Assembly: GCA_017548985.1 (NCBI GenBank)
Contig: JAFYYW010000036.1
Coordinates: 62,001-126,000 of the forward strand
Source of the DNA: Bacteroidales bacterium
Lineage (GTDB): Bacteria > Bacteroidota > Bacteroidia > Bacteroidales > UBA932
Length of the DNA stretch: 64,000 nucleotides
Reading direction: 5' to 3'
In this document: piece after piece, positions 42,120 to 50,829 of the stretch
Layout: each line of letters opens with the position of its first letter
How positions within the stretch are numbered: position 1 is the first letter of the stretch
Made by a program: the position numbers and the translations under genes
The notes under the pieces: generated by a model
The model's input: the letters and a program-made list of their open reading frames with translations, nothing else
The model's database searches: none
What the model was told of the DNA's origin: nothing

Positions 42120-42869
42120 ATGTTGTTCCATCTTTTACAGGTCGGCCTGGACTCCGTCGCTACGGATATGGCCGAGACCGTCGCTAATGCGGCCCAGCCC
42201 GCTATGCAAGCCGCTCCCCAGCAAGTTGAGCAGAGTTTCTCATTGATCCAGATGGCCGCCAAGGGCGGATGGCTGATGATAATCCTGGCCATCCTGTCCG
42301 TGATCGCGATCTACATCTTCGGCAAGAAGTGGTGGATGATCCACAAGGCACAGCAGGTCGATAAGAACTTTATGAGGGACATCCGCGATTATATTCACGA
42401 GGGTAAGGTTAAGAGCGCCCTCTCCCTTTGCGAGAAGTATGACTCCCCTGTCGCCAGGCTGGTGGAGAAAGGTATCGAGAGAATCGGAAGGCCGTTGACT
42501 GACATCCAGACCGCTGTCGAGAACATGGGCAACGTCGAGGTCGCCAGGCTCGAGAAGGGGCTTCCCACCCTCGCCACCATCGCCGGAGGCGCCCCGATGA
42601 TCGGATTCCTCGGAACCGTCCTCGGAATGGTGCAGGCCTTCTTCAACATGGCCAACGCCGGCAACAACATTGACATCACCCTCCTCTCAAGCGGTATCTA
42701 CACCGCCATGATCACCACTGTCGGAGGTTTGATCGTCGGTATCCTCGCGTACTTCGGCTACAACTACCTCACAGCGCAGATCTCCAACCTGATGTTCAAG
42801 ATGGAGACCGCCACGATTGACTTCATGGACCTTCTGCACGAGCCTGCGGATAACGAAGAGGAGAACTAA
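42120..42869 (+). CDS. exbB: MotA/TolQ/ExbB proton channel family protein
   Basis: A 249-residue inner-membrane protein: first helix at about 45-67 (WLMIILAILSVIAIYIFG), a cytoplasmic loop, and the paired helices near 155-215 with the family pattern LPTLATIAGGAPMIGFLGTVLGM (shortened here) and TAMITTVGGLIVGI. It forms the proton-driven motor with the ExbD gene 2 bp downstream, energising TonB-dependent uptake or acting as a Tol motor. The N-terminal 40 residues are a polar, possibly periplasmic extension common in Bacteroidetes. Confidence 0.9.
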   Translation: MLFHLLQVGLDSVATDMAETVANAAQPAMQAAPQQVEQSFSLIQMAAKGGWLMIILAILSVIAIYIFGKKWWMIHKAQQVDKNFMRDIRDYIHEGKVKSALSLCEKYDSPVARLVEKGIERIGRPLTDIQTAVENMGNVEVARLEKGLPTLATIAGGAPMIGFLGTVLGMVQAFFNMANAGNNIDITLLSSGIYTAMITTVGGLIVGILAYFGYNYLTAQISNLMFKMETATIDFMDLLHEPADNEEEN

Positions 42870-42871
42870 AG

Positions 42872-43282
42872 ATGGCATTCAAGAGATCCACAAAGGTCAA
42901 TGCGGAGATGTCTATGTCTTCGATGACTGACCTGGTGTTCCTGCTGCTGATCTTCTTCCTGGTCACCTCGACACTGGTCAACCCTAACGCTTTGAAGCTC
43001 CTGCTCCCGAAGAGCACGGGCCAGGTGAGCGCCAAGCCCACCGTGAGCGTGTCAATCAAGGACTGGGGTGGCGAGATGTACACATACCACCTCAATGGCG
43101 ACGAGAACCCGGTCCAGTTCACCGAATTGGAGGATGGCCTTGTGGGCCTTCTCCAGGGAGAGGAGGATCCGACTTTCTCGATCTACACCGACGAGAGCGT
43201 GCCTGTCAAGGAGGTCGTGTCCGTGATGAATATAGCCAAAAGGAACCATTATAAAGTGATATTGGCCACACAGCCTGAGTGA
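42872..43282 (+). CDS. exbD: ExbD/TolR family protein
   Basis: A 136-residue protein with one N-terminal membrane helix containing the essential Asp (MTDLVFLLLIFFLVTS) and a periplasmic domain that ends in the family pattern VKEVVSVMNIAKRN. Works with the ExbB gene just upstream. Its stop codon overlaps the TonB-like ATG by one base (TGATG). Confidence 0.9.
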   Translation: MAFKRSTKVNAEMSMSSMTDLVFLLLIFFLVTSTLVNPNALKLLLPKSTGQVSAKPTVSVSIKDWGGEMYTYHLNGDENPVQFTELEDGLVGLLQGEEDPTFSIYTDESVPVKEVVSVMNIAKRNHYKVILATQPE

Positions 43283-44052
43283 TGAAACAGTATCTTCGAG
43301 AGAGAGAGAAGGAGGCGAAAGTCTCCACCACGACGGGGATCGTCCTTACGGTCGCCGTCCATCTGGTGGTCTTGCTATCCTGCGCTTTCACAGGTCTGAA
43401 ATACATCTATCCCCCACCTGAGGAGCAGACCTTCCTGATCGATTTCGAGGAAGACGAGGCTCAACAGATAAGGAGACAGAGGATTGGCCGCCAGCCCCAG
43501 GCGGAGGATATCGACAAGACCAAGCCTGTGGAGCTGATCCAGAGAAGTGAGTCCCCTATCAAGTCCGACAGGACCAACAAGACTGCTGAGGCGAAACCGG
43601 ATAACTTCGGAGATGTCGAGGTGCCCGCACAGAAGGAAGAGATCAACAAGAACGCCCTCTTCCCCGGCATGAGCAAGAAGGACTCGTCTCTCGCCCCTCA
43701 CGGAGCCACCAACCCGTCCGCCGAATTCAAGGCCGGCCATCCCAAGGGCAACACCCAAGTCGGCAAGACGGAAGGAGCGCCCAACGCCCATGTCAAGGGA
43801 CGCAGTGTCCTCGGAGCGCTTCCCAGACCTGATTACGCTGTCCAGGATGAGGGTAAGGTCGTTGTGGACATCTGGGTGGACAATTATGGAAACGTGACCA
43901 AGGCGATAGCGGGAGGTCAAGGCACCACCGTTAGCAACCAGGCTTTATGGGCCGCCGCGAGGGCGGCCGCTATGAAAGCCCATTTCAACCAGAGCGCCGA
44001 CGCGCCTGCCTTGCAGCAAGGAACAATAACTTATATTTTCAAACTCAAATAA
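43282..44052 (+). CDS. tonB: TonB-family energy transducer
   Basis: A 256-residue protein starting at the ATG at 43282 (an in-frame GTG one codon earlier is part of the overlap). N-terminal membrane helix (GIVLTVAVHLVVLLSCAFTGL), a charged/Pro-containing periplasmic spacer, and a C-terminal domain (about 185-256) with VVVDIWVDNYGNVTKAIAG, a TonB C-terminal pattern. With ExbB and ExbD it passes membrane energy to outer-membrane receptors. No receptor gene is in the window. Confidence 0.82.
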   Translation: MKQYLREREKEAKVSTTTGIVLTVAVHLVVLLSCAFTGLKYIYPPPEEQTFLIDFEEDEAQQIRRQRIGRQPQAEDIDKTKPVELIQRSESPIKSDRTNKTAEAKPDNFGDVEVPAQKEEINKNALFPGMSKKDSSLAPHGATNPSAEFKAGHPKGNTQVGKTEGAPNAHVKGRSVLGALPRPDYAVQDEGKVVVDIWVDNYGNVTKAIAGGQGTTVSNQALWAAARAAAMKAHFNQSADAPALQQGTITYIFKLK

Positions 44053-44104
44053 TTATTTAGAGAACGTATTCATTTTTAAACAGTGGCGTGAGCCACATCT
44101 TATC

Positions 44105-45559
44105 ATGGAAGACAAATTCAATGGTGGTCAGGAGTACCACGAGGAGCGTAGGGATTACGCGGGAAAAGAAGGATCCACAGGAAATTATTCATCAGAAGGG
44201 CGTAAACTCAGGCCCAGGAGAAAAGTAGGATCTTACAGCAACGACAATCACAGAAACTATTCTGAAAACAACAGGACCGGCCGTCCGAGCTATGGACAGG
44301 GCGGCGAGAGACGTTCTTATGGGCAGAGTCGCCCGAGATACGGGGAAGACAGGCCCAGCTATGGTTCTGACAGGCCCCGTTATAGCCAGGACCGCCCGCA
44401 GCGCGGGGAGAGCCGTCCCCATTATGGCGAGGAGAGGCCCCGCTACGGAGAAAACCGTCCCCGCTATGGTGAGGACAGGCCCCGTTACGGTGAGAGCCGT
44501 CCCCGTTATGGTGAGGACAGGCCTCGCTACGGTGAGGACAGGCCCCGTTACAGCCAGGACCGCCCGCAGCGCGGTGACAGCCGTCCGAGATATGGAGAGA
44601 GCAAGCCCCGCTATGGGGAAGGAAGGCCCAGGTATTCAGAGGATCGTCCTTCTTACGGAGAGGGTCGCCCCTCTTCCAAGATGAGGGGCCAGAGGCCTGC
44701 CCCGAAGAGACAGGTTCACAAAAGCGGTCCTCATTTCACCGCGAATGACGAGGCCGGCATCAACCAGATGCTCTCACGTAAACCTCAGATCGAGAACCGC
44801 TCATTCTCAGACAATGACAACGTGGCGACTCCCATCAAGGAGGAGATCCGCCTCAACAAGTTCATAGCCAATTCAGGAGTCTGCTCCCGCCGCGAGGCCG
44901 ACACCCTGATCCAGGCCGGAGTCGTGACCGTCAATGGAGAGGTCGTGACCGAACTTGGCACCAAAGTCAATGTGCTTAAGGATGATATCCGTTTCAACGG
45001 AGAGAGGCTCAAGGGAGAGGAGAAGGTCTATATCGTCATGAACAAGCCCAAGGGCTTCGTCACCAGCGCGAGCGACCCCCATGCGGAAAAGACCGTCATG
45101 GACCTTATCAAGGGTTGCCACGTGCGTGTTTTCCCCGTCGGAAGACTCGACAAGAACACGACCGGAATCCTTATGTTCACCAACGACGGCGAGATCGCGG
45201 AACAGCTTACCCATCCTTCTTACAATAAGAAGAAGATCTATCAGGTCATCCTTGACAAGGCCCTTGAGGAGTCTGACAAGGAAAAGATCCTCACAGACGG
45301 TCTTGAGCTTTCCGACGGCAACATCAAAGCCGACGAGCTTGAGTACATCGACGCTGAGGACCACCGCAAGCTCGGCATCGAGATCCACTCCGGTAAGAAC
45401 CGCATCGTGCGCAGGATCTTCGAGAGCCTGGGTTACACGGTCAAGGCTCTTGACAGGGTCTACTTCGCCGGACTGACGAAGAAGGGCCTTAAGAAGGGAG
45501 AGTGGAGATTCCTCAGCGAGGGCGAGGTCAATGTCCTCAAGATGGGGGCTTATGTCTAA
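44105..45559 (+). CDS. rluB: RsuA/RluB-family pseudouridine synthase with long RPRYGED-repeat extension
   Basis: A 484-residue protein. Residues about 245-484 form a complete 23S/16S-type pseudouridine synthase: S4 domain RLNKFIANSGVCSRREADTL near 246-267, catalytic block VGRLDKNTTGILMFTND with the Asp near 347, and the RKLGIEIHSGKNRIVRRIFE end. Before it stands about 240 residues of disordered, basic sequence: seventeen or so copies of a 7-residue unit Arg-Pro-Arg-Tyr-Gly-Glu-Asp (about 75-192). Such tails bind RNA. Bacteroidetes homologs often carry repeats here, and their number probably varies. Heads a run with era, parC and aroK. Confidence 0.9.
   Translation: MEDKFNGGQEYHEERRDYAGKEGSTGNYSSEGRKLRPRRKVGSYSNDNHRNYSENNRTGRPSYGQGGERRSYGQSRPRYGEDRPSYGSDRPRYSQDRPQRGESRPHYGEERPRYGENRPRYGEDRPRYGESRPRYGEDRPRYGEDRPRYSQDRPQRGDSRPRYGESKPRYGEGRPRYSEDRPSYGEGRPSSKMRGQRPAPKRQVHKSGPHFTANDEAGINQMLSRKPQIENRSFSDNDNVATPIKEEIRLNKFIANSGVCSRREADTLIQAGVVTVNGEVVTELGTKVNVLKDDIRFNGERLKGEEKVYIVMNKPKGFVTSASDPHAEKTVMDLIKGCHVRVFPVGRLDKNTTGILMFTNDGEIAEQLTHPSYNKKKIYQVILDKALEESDKEKILTDGLELSDGNIKADELEYIDAEDHRKLGIEIHSGKNRIVRRIFESLGYTVKALDRVYFAGLTKKGLKKGEWRFLSEGEVNVLKMGAYV
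44330..44672 (+). repeat. 21-bp tandem repeat encoding the RPRYGED array
   Basis: About sixteen degenerate 21-bp units (CGYCCCCGYTAYGGTGAGGAC pattern with variants) run without breaking the frame. The third-base variation between copies shows the array is not a very recent expansion. Confidence 0.85.
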
Positions 45560-45572
45560 CGGAGGGAATAAT

Positions 45573-46454
45573 ATGGAACACAGGGCTGGATTTGTCAACA
45601 TAGTCGGTAATCCGAATGTGGGCAAATCCACGCTCATGAACGCCCTTGTCGGGGAGAAACTGTCGATTGTCACCGCGAAAGCCCAGACGACCCGCCACAG
45701 GATCATGGGAATAGTCAACACTGACGAATACCAGATAGTCTACTCCGACACCCCGGGCATGCTGAAGCCCAACTACCGTCTTCAGGAGGACATGATGAAG
45801 TTCGTTGACGCCGCCATAGGCGACGCTGACATCATCCTCTATGTGACTGACGTTGTGGAGAAAAGCGACAAAAACCAGGATTACATCCTCAAGCTCCGGA
45901 AAGTTGAGTGCCCGGTGGTCGTTGTCATCAACAAGATTGACATAAGCGACCAGCCCAAGGTCCTCGAGCTGATGAGCTATTGGCAGGACACACTCCCCGG
46001 TTCAACGATCATCCCGGTCTCGGCCAAGGAGAGGTTCAACCTCGAGAGCGTGTTGGAAGCCATTGTGAGCAAGCTTCCCGTGTCGCCGCCTTGGTTCGAC
46101 AAGGATCAGTTCACAGACAGGAACCTCCGTTTCTTCGCCTCGGAGATAATCCGGGAGAAGATTCTTGAGAACTATAGCCAGGAAGTCCCTTATAGCTGTG
46201 AGGTGGTCATCGAGGAGTTCAAGGAAGGTAAGGAGAGATATGAGATCAGCGCTGTGATCCTTGTCACCAGGGACTCCCAGAAGGGAATCATTATAGGCAA
46301 GGGCGGATCGGCCCTTAAGAAGACGGGGACCGAGGCGAGGCTCGAGATGGAGGACTTTTTCCAGAAGAAGGTCTTCCTGCAGCTGTTCGTCAAGGTTGAC
46401 GCCGATTGGAGAGACAATCGCAGGGCGCTGCGCAGGTTCGGTTACGAGGAATAA
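45573..46454 (+). CDS. era: GTPase Era
   Basis: A 293-residue ribosome-assembly GTPase binding 16S rRNA. The ATG at 45573 is chosen: it has a GGAGG 7 nt upstream (45561-45565) and gives the normal start MEHRAGFVNIVG; an earlier in-frame ATG would add residues read from the rluB end. G1 GNPNVGKST, G2 QTTRHRI, G3 DTPG, G4 NKID, G5 SAKE are present, and the KH domain shows the GKGGSALK loop near 245. Confidence 0.95.
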   Translation: MEHRAGFVNIVGNPNVGKSTLMNALVGEKLSIVTAKAQTTRHRIMGIVNTDEYQIVYSDTPGMLKPNYRLQEDMMKFVDAAIGDADIILYVTDVVEKSDKNQDYILKLRKVECPVVVVINKIDISDQPKVLELMSYWQDTLPGSTIIPVSAKERFNLESVLEAIVSKLPVSPPWFDKDQFTDRNLRFFASEIIREKILENYSQEVPYSCEVVIEEFKEGKERYEISAVILVTRDSQKGIIIGKGGSALKKTGTEARLEMEDFFQKKVFLQLFVKVDADWRDNRRALRRFGYEE

Positions 46455-46473
46455 TTAATAAAGAGAAAGGAAT

Positions 46474-49317
46474 ATGGCGACTGACGACCAGTGGGATGGA
46501 ATACAGGATCCGGAGGAGACAGGAGACGAGGAGAATCTTGAGGAAGAGGCAGGTGAGGTGACCGCGGCTCCCTCCACGGGGAAGTATGACAAGCTGCTAA
46601 GCTCTGACAGTCATAAGTTCAAGCTGTCCGGGATGTTCAAGGACTGGTTCCTGGACTATTCCTCTTATGTCATACTCCAAAGGGCCGTGCCGCACATCGT
46701 GGATGGCCTCAAGCCTGTCCAGAGACGAGTGCTTCACGCGATGTACAAGATGGACGACGGCAGCCACACCAAGGTAGCGAACATCGTCGGCCAGGCCATG
46801 CAGTACCATCCGCACGGTGACGCCTCCATCCTCGGCGCTCTCGTCCAGCTCGGACAGAAAGGCCTTCTGATTGACTGTCAGGGAAACTGGGGAAATATTC
46901 TCACAGGAGACAGCAACGCCGCCCCGAGGTACATCGAGGCCAGGCTGAGCAAGTTCGCGAAAGAGGTGGTGTTCGACCCGAAGATCACCCATTGGATGAC
47001 TTCCTACGACGGCCGCAACCAGGAACCCACCGAGCTCCCCGTCCGCTTCCCTCTCCTTCTCGCGCAAGGCACCGAAGGCATCGCTGTCGGTATGGCCTCC
47101 AAGATTCTCCCGCACAACTTCAATGAGTTGCTGGACGCCTCAGTAAGCATCCTGGAAGGCAAGGATTTCACGATTTACCCGGACTTCCCCACCGGCGGAA
47201 GCGCCGACTGCAGCAACTACAAGGATGGAGCCCGTGGCGGAAGCGTGAAAGTGCGCGCGAAAATCGAGAAGATCGACAAGAACACCATCGCCATCACTGA
47301 GATCCCTTACGGTAAGACCTCAGAGGTGATCAAGGATTCGATAGTCAAGGCCAAGGAGAAGGGCAAGATCAAGATCAAGAAAATCGAGGACATGACCACG
47401 GACAAGGTGGAGATCATCATCCACCTGCCGAACGATGTCTCCCCGGACAAGACGATTGACGCTCTCTATGCCTTCACCGACTGCGAGTGCAATATCGCCC
47501 CGAATGCCTGCGTGATTGTCGACAATAAGCCTCAGTTCTTGAGTGTCAAGGACATACTCATTTATGACACCAACCACACCAAGGATCTTCTTGAGTGGCA
47601 GTTGCGGATCAGGCTCGACGAGCTCGAGGACGAGTGGCACTACGACTCCCTCGAGAGGATATTCTTCGAGAACAGGGTCTACAAGATTCTCGAGCAGGAC
47701 CAGAAGAGCTGGGAAGAGCAGCTGGACGACGTGTTCGCCGAGATGCGGAACTACCAGGATCTCCTCCGCAGGGAGATCACCATGGACGACATACACAAGC
47801 TTGTGGAGAAGCCTGTCCGCAAGATCTCCAAGTTCGACACCAAGGCCATGGACGAGAGAATCGCCTCTATCGAGGCCGAGATGGAGAAGGTCAAGGACAA
47901 CATCGAGCATATCACCGAATATACCATAGCCTGGTTCAAAGGTCTGAAAGCCAAGTACGGCAAGCCTTTCAAGCGTCTCACGGAGATCTCCGCTTTCGAG
48001 ACCATAGCCGTCACGAAGGTCGTAAGCAACAACGCCAAGCTTTACGCCAATTACGAGGAGGGCTTCGTGGGCCTGAACCTCAAGAAGGATGACAACGGAG
48101 TCTTCGTAAGCGACTGCTCCGACCTCTCGGAGGTCCTGGTGATAGCCAAGGATGGCAAATACCGCATCACCAAGGTCACCGACAAAGCCTTTTTCTGGAA
48201 AGACCTCCTATACGTGGGAGTGTTCAACAGGGGCGACGAGAGGACCATCTACAATGTCATCTACCGAGATGGAAAGACCTCAGTGTCATACGCCAAGAGG
48301 TTCTCGATCACCAGCGTCACACGTGACAAGGACTATGACATCACGACCGGCAAGGACGGGTCCAAGATTTTGTGGTTCACCGTCAACACCAATGGTGAGG
48401 CCGAGAGCGTCAGAATCTACCTCCGCCCCCGTCCGAAACTCAAGAAGACGCAGATGGAATACGACTTCTCGACTCTTGCCATCAAGGGGAAGACCTCCAG
48501 GGGCAACCTCGTCTCAAAGTTCGCCATTTCCAAGATCCAGCTGAAGAGTAAGGGCGTCTCCACGATCGGTGGCAAGGATATCTGGTTCGACGCTGACATC
48601 CAGAAGTTGAACGATGAGCAGAGAGGCCTGTACCTTGGTGAGTTCGGTCCTGAGGACAAGGTCCTGGCGATATTCAAGGACGGTACTTTCTACACCACCT
48701 CCTTCGATGTTTCCAACCGCTATCAGGGCAATATCTTGAGAATCGAGAAGTTCGACCCTGGGAAGACCTTCACGGCGCTGTATTATGACGCCACCGCCAA
48801 GGCCTTCTATGTCAAGAGATTCAGTTTTGTCCTAAGCGACAACACCCCGCAGTCGTTCATAGCTCCGGGCGCCAAATCGTACCTGGTGGAGATTACCGAT
48901 GACAAACATCCGCAGTTCCAGGTGATCTTCGGGAAGAAGTACGAGCACCGTGATCCGGAGAATATTGACGCCGAGGAGTTTATCGCGAAGAAGGGATATA
49001 CGGCCAAGGGCAAGAAGTGCCACCAGTATGACCTCAAGAAGGTCCGCTTCATCGAGCCGCTCGACAAGCCGGAACCCGAAGAACTGGCGGAGGCGACCGA
49101 TGACGCGTCCGGACAGCCGTCCGGGCCCGGCCAAGTCCATCCTCTCTCCGCTGCGGCTGAGTATGGCCTAAGCCTGGAGGCTGCTCCGGACGCCGGAAAG
49201 GATGCCGAGACTTCCGAGACGCCGATCGACATAATGCCCGAGGAGCCGGCCGGTGGGCTGCCTGACATAGACGACCTCCCCGCCGAAGGCGACTTCTTCG
49301 AGCCCACATTATTCTAA
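46474..49317 (+). CDS. parC: DNA topoisomerase IV / gyrase-type subunit A
   Basis: A 947-residue type II topoisomerase DNA-cleavage subunit. After an acidic N-terminal extension (about 35 residues) come the winged-helix domain with GLKPVQRRVLHAMY and QYHPHGD, and the active-site Tyr in AAPRYIEARLSKFA near residue 153. The C-terminal half has beta-pinwheel-type blades but no intact gyrase GyrA-box (QRRGGKG type), which supports topoisomerase IV. An acidic, Pro/Ala-rich tail ends the protein. No ParE gene adjoins it. Confidence 0.88.
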   Translation: MATDDQWDGIQDPEETGDEENLEEEAGEVTAAPSTGKYDKLLSSDSHKFKLSGMFKDWFLDYSSYVILQRAVPHIVDGLKPVQRRVLHAMYKMDDGSHTKVANIVGQAMQYHPHGDASILGALVQLGQKGLLIDCQGNWGNILTGDSNAAPRYIEARLSKFAKEVVFDPKITHWMTSYDGRNQEPTELPVRFPLLLAQGTEGIAVGMASKILPHNFNELLDASVSILEGKDFTIYPDFPTGGSADCSNYKDGARGGSVKVRAKIEKIDKNTIAITEIPYGKTSEVIKDSIVKAKEKGKIKIKKIEDMTTDKVEIIIHLPNDVSPDKTIDALYAFTDCECNIAPNACVIVDNKPQFLSVKDILIYDTNHTKDLLEWQLRIRLDELEDEWHYDSLERIFFENRVYKILEQDQKSWEEQLDDVFAEMRNYQDLLRREITMDDIHKLVEKPVRKISKFDTKAMDERIASIEAEMEKVKDNIEHITEYTIAWFKGLKAKYGKPFKRLTEISAFETIAVTKVVSNNAKLYANYEEGFVGLNLKKDDNGVFVSDCSDLSEVLVIAKDGKYRITKVTDKAFFWKDLLYVGVFNRGDERTIYNVIYRDGKTSVSYAKRFSITSVTRDKDYDITTGKDGSKILWFTVNTNGEAESVRIYLRPRPKLKKTQMEYDFSTLAIKGKTSRGNLVSKFAISKIQLKSKGVSTIGGKDIWFDADIQKLNDEQRGLYLGEFGPEDKVLAIFKDGTFYTTSFDVSNRYQGNILRIEKFDPGKTFTALYYDATAKAFYVKRFSFVLSDNTPQSFIAPGAKSYLVEITDDKHPQFQVIFGKKYEHRDPENIDAEEFIAKKGYTAKGKKCHQYDLKKVRFIEPLDKPEPEELAEATDDASGQPSGPGQVHPLSAAAEYGLSLEAAPDAGKDAETSETPIDIMPEEPAGGLPDIDDLPAEGDFFEPTLF

Positions 49318-49322
49318 AGAAT

Positions 49323-49847
49323 ATGGACCACATCTCCCTTATAGGCTTCATGGGGTGCGGGAAATCCAGCGTCGGGAAAGAGCTGGCCAAGCTTCTCCCC
49401 TCGATGGAACTCATCGACCTCGACTCCTATATCGAGGCGATGACTGGCAGGACTATCCCGGAAATATTTGAGAATGAGGGAGAAGCGGCTTTCCGAGAGA
49501 TGGAGAAATCCGCCCTCGAGGATATATTCATGACAGGTGAGTTGACCGGAACGGCCTACATTCTCTCCCTCGGAGGAGGGACGGTCACGACCGAAGCCTG
49601 CAGGCGGATGATACGTCGGAATACCACCTGCTTCTACCTGAAGGCTTCAGTGGACACCCTTGTCGCCAATCTGGAACAATGGCCGGGCGACCGTCCCATG
49701 CTCAAGTCCGATAAGGGATTACGTACCAGGGTCGAGGAACTTATGGCCACACGCGGTCCCATCTATGAGAAGACAGCCCACCACGTCATAAACACCGACG
49801 GCGACGATTATCTCGCCGCCGCCGTGGACATCGTCACTTTGTTGTAA
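49323..49847 (+). CDS. aroK: Shikimate kinase
   Basis: A 174-residue enzyme phosphorylating shikimate. P-loop GFMGCGKSS near 8-16, the substrate Asp in LIDLDSYIE near 33, the FRE motif (AAFREME near 57), the SLGGGT block near 81, and the lid DRPML near 120 are intact. Its last 14 bp overlap the convergent metallophosphoesterase gene. Confidence 0.93.
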   Translation: MDHISLIGFMGCGKSSVGKELAKLLPSMELIDLDSYIEAMTGRTIPEIFENEGEAAFREMEKSALEDIFMTGELTGTAYILSLGGGTVTTEACRRMIRRNTTCFYLKASVDTLVANLEQWPGDRPMLKSDKGLRTRVEELMATRGPIYEKTAHHVINTDGDDYLAAAVDIVTLL

Positions 49848-50811
49848 ACCTGACTGTCTTATCTTCAATGACGGACACCAAAGGACATCGGCCAAGAGAG
49901 TCCTTCATGCCCATGCTCTGGGGTGTAGGAGGAAGGAACTCCGCCTTTGTACCTTTGACTTCCACTCCTTTTTTGGTCAGAGTCACAATAGCGTATAGGG
50001 GCCTGTCGTAAGGAATCGAATATTTCATCAACGGATAACGGTCATTAATCTCTTGAGGATACCGTTCTTCCGTATTAGTCGGTTTGCCGATCCAGACGTA
50101 TGACGCGCTGTTGATCTGCATATAGGTTATCCCGTTTATCTCCTTGGTATAGTTGCTATGGTTGTGTCCGCTGAACGCCAGAACGACTTTCTTGAATCCG
50201 GCCTGCCTGTTGGCATTCTCGAGGATTTGACGCACCGCATCTCCGTTTCTCATCACCATGTCTATACTCTCATGGGAGAACAATACGCACCTTTTGTCCG
50301 TAGACGACAAATCCTTTTCCAGCCACTCAAGCTGCTCAGGGTCAACATAATTCTGCTTCTTTGAGTCGATAAAGAAATTGCCGTTGGCGTAGTGACGGTA
50401 CTCGTTTCCATCTAAAATGTTGTTCCCATCCAGGACGATGAAATGGAATCCGCCTTTGTCGAAGGAATAATAACGTCCGGGCATCTCCATCGCTTCAACA
50501 TATTCCTCCTTGGTGTTCATTTCCATGTCATGGTTGCCGAGGACATGGTACCTATCCCCCTCGAAGGTATTCCACAATTCCTGATAGGCTTGGTAGCCGT
50601 CTACAAGACGGCAATAATCCCCCAGTTCAATTATGAAATCGACATTCTCATCCTTGGCTGCCTTTATGAATGCCGTTATCCGTTCGCTTCCGTCAGGCAC
50701 ATCCAGCGCATGGAAATCGGATGCGAGTGCGAATTTCAGGGACTTTCCGGTTTCATTGCACGAAGCGAGAACAAGGAAAACCAGAAAGAACAGACAGGAA
50801 AGTCTCTTCAT
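49834..50811 (-). CDS. Calcineurin-like metallophosphoesterase lipoprotein
   Basis: A 325-residue lipoprotein (lipobox LASC, Cys 18). Metal-binding motifs: ASDFHA near 31, ELGDY near 63, LGNHDME near 94, a later FSHES near 182 and SGHNH near 215, in the proper order of the calcineurin-like family. Probably a periplasmic phosphatase or phosphodiesterase of unknown substrate. It follows the DUF4091 gene by 18 bp and overlaps aroK by 14 bp at its end. Confidence 0.85.
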   Translation of the reverse strand: MKRLSCLFFLVFLVLASCNETGKSLKFALASDFHALDVPDGSERITAFIKAAKDENVDFIIELGDYCRLVDGYQAYQELWNTFEGDRYHVLGNHDMEMNTKEEYVEAMEMPGRYYSFDKGGFHFIVLDGNNILDGNEYRHYANGNFFIDSKKQNYVDPEQLEWLEKDLSSTDKRCVLFSHESIDMVMRNGDAVRQILENANRQAGFKKVVLAFSGHNHSNYTKEINGITYMQINSASYVWIGKPTNTEERYPQEINDRYPLMKYSIPYDRPLYAIVTLTKKGVEVKGTKAEFLPPTPQSMGMKDSLGRCPLVSVIEDKTVRFTTK

Positions 50812-50829
50812 ATTCCGATGATATAAAAC

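Noticed and set aside
44330..44672. Regularly spaced repeats that could be taken for a CRISPR array
   Set aside because: The units are contiguous 21-bp coding repeats without spacers, in frame in a pseudouridine synthase gene.
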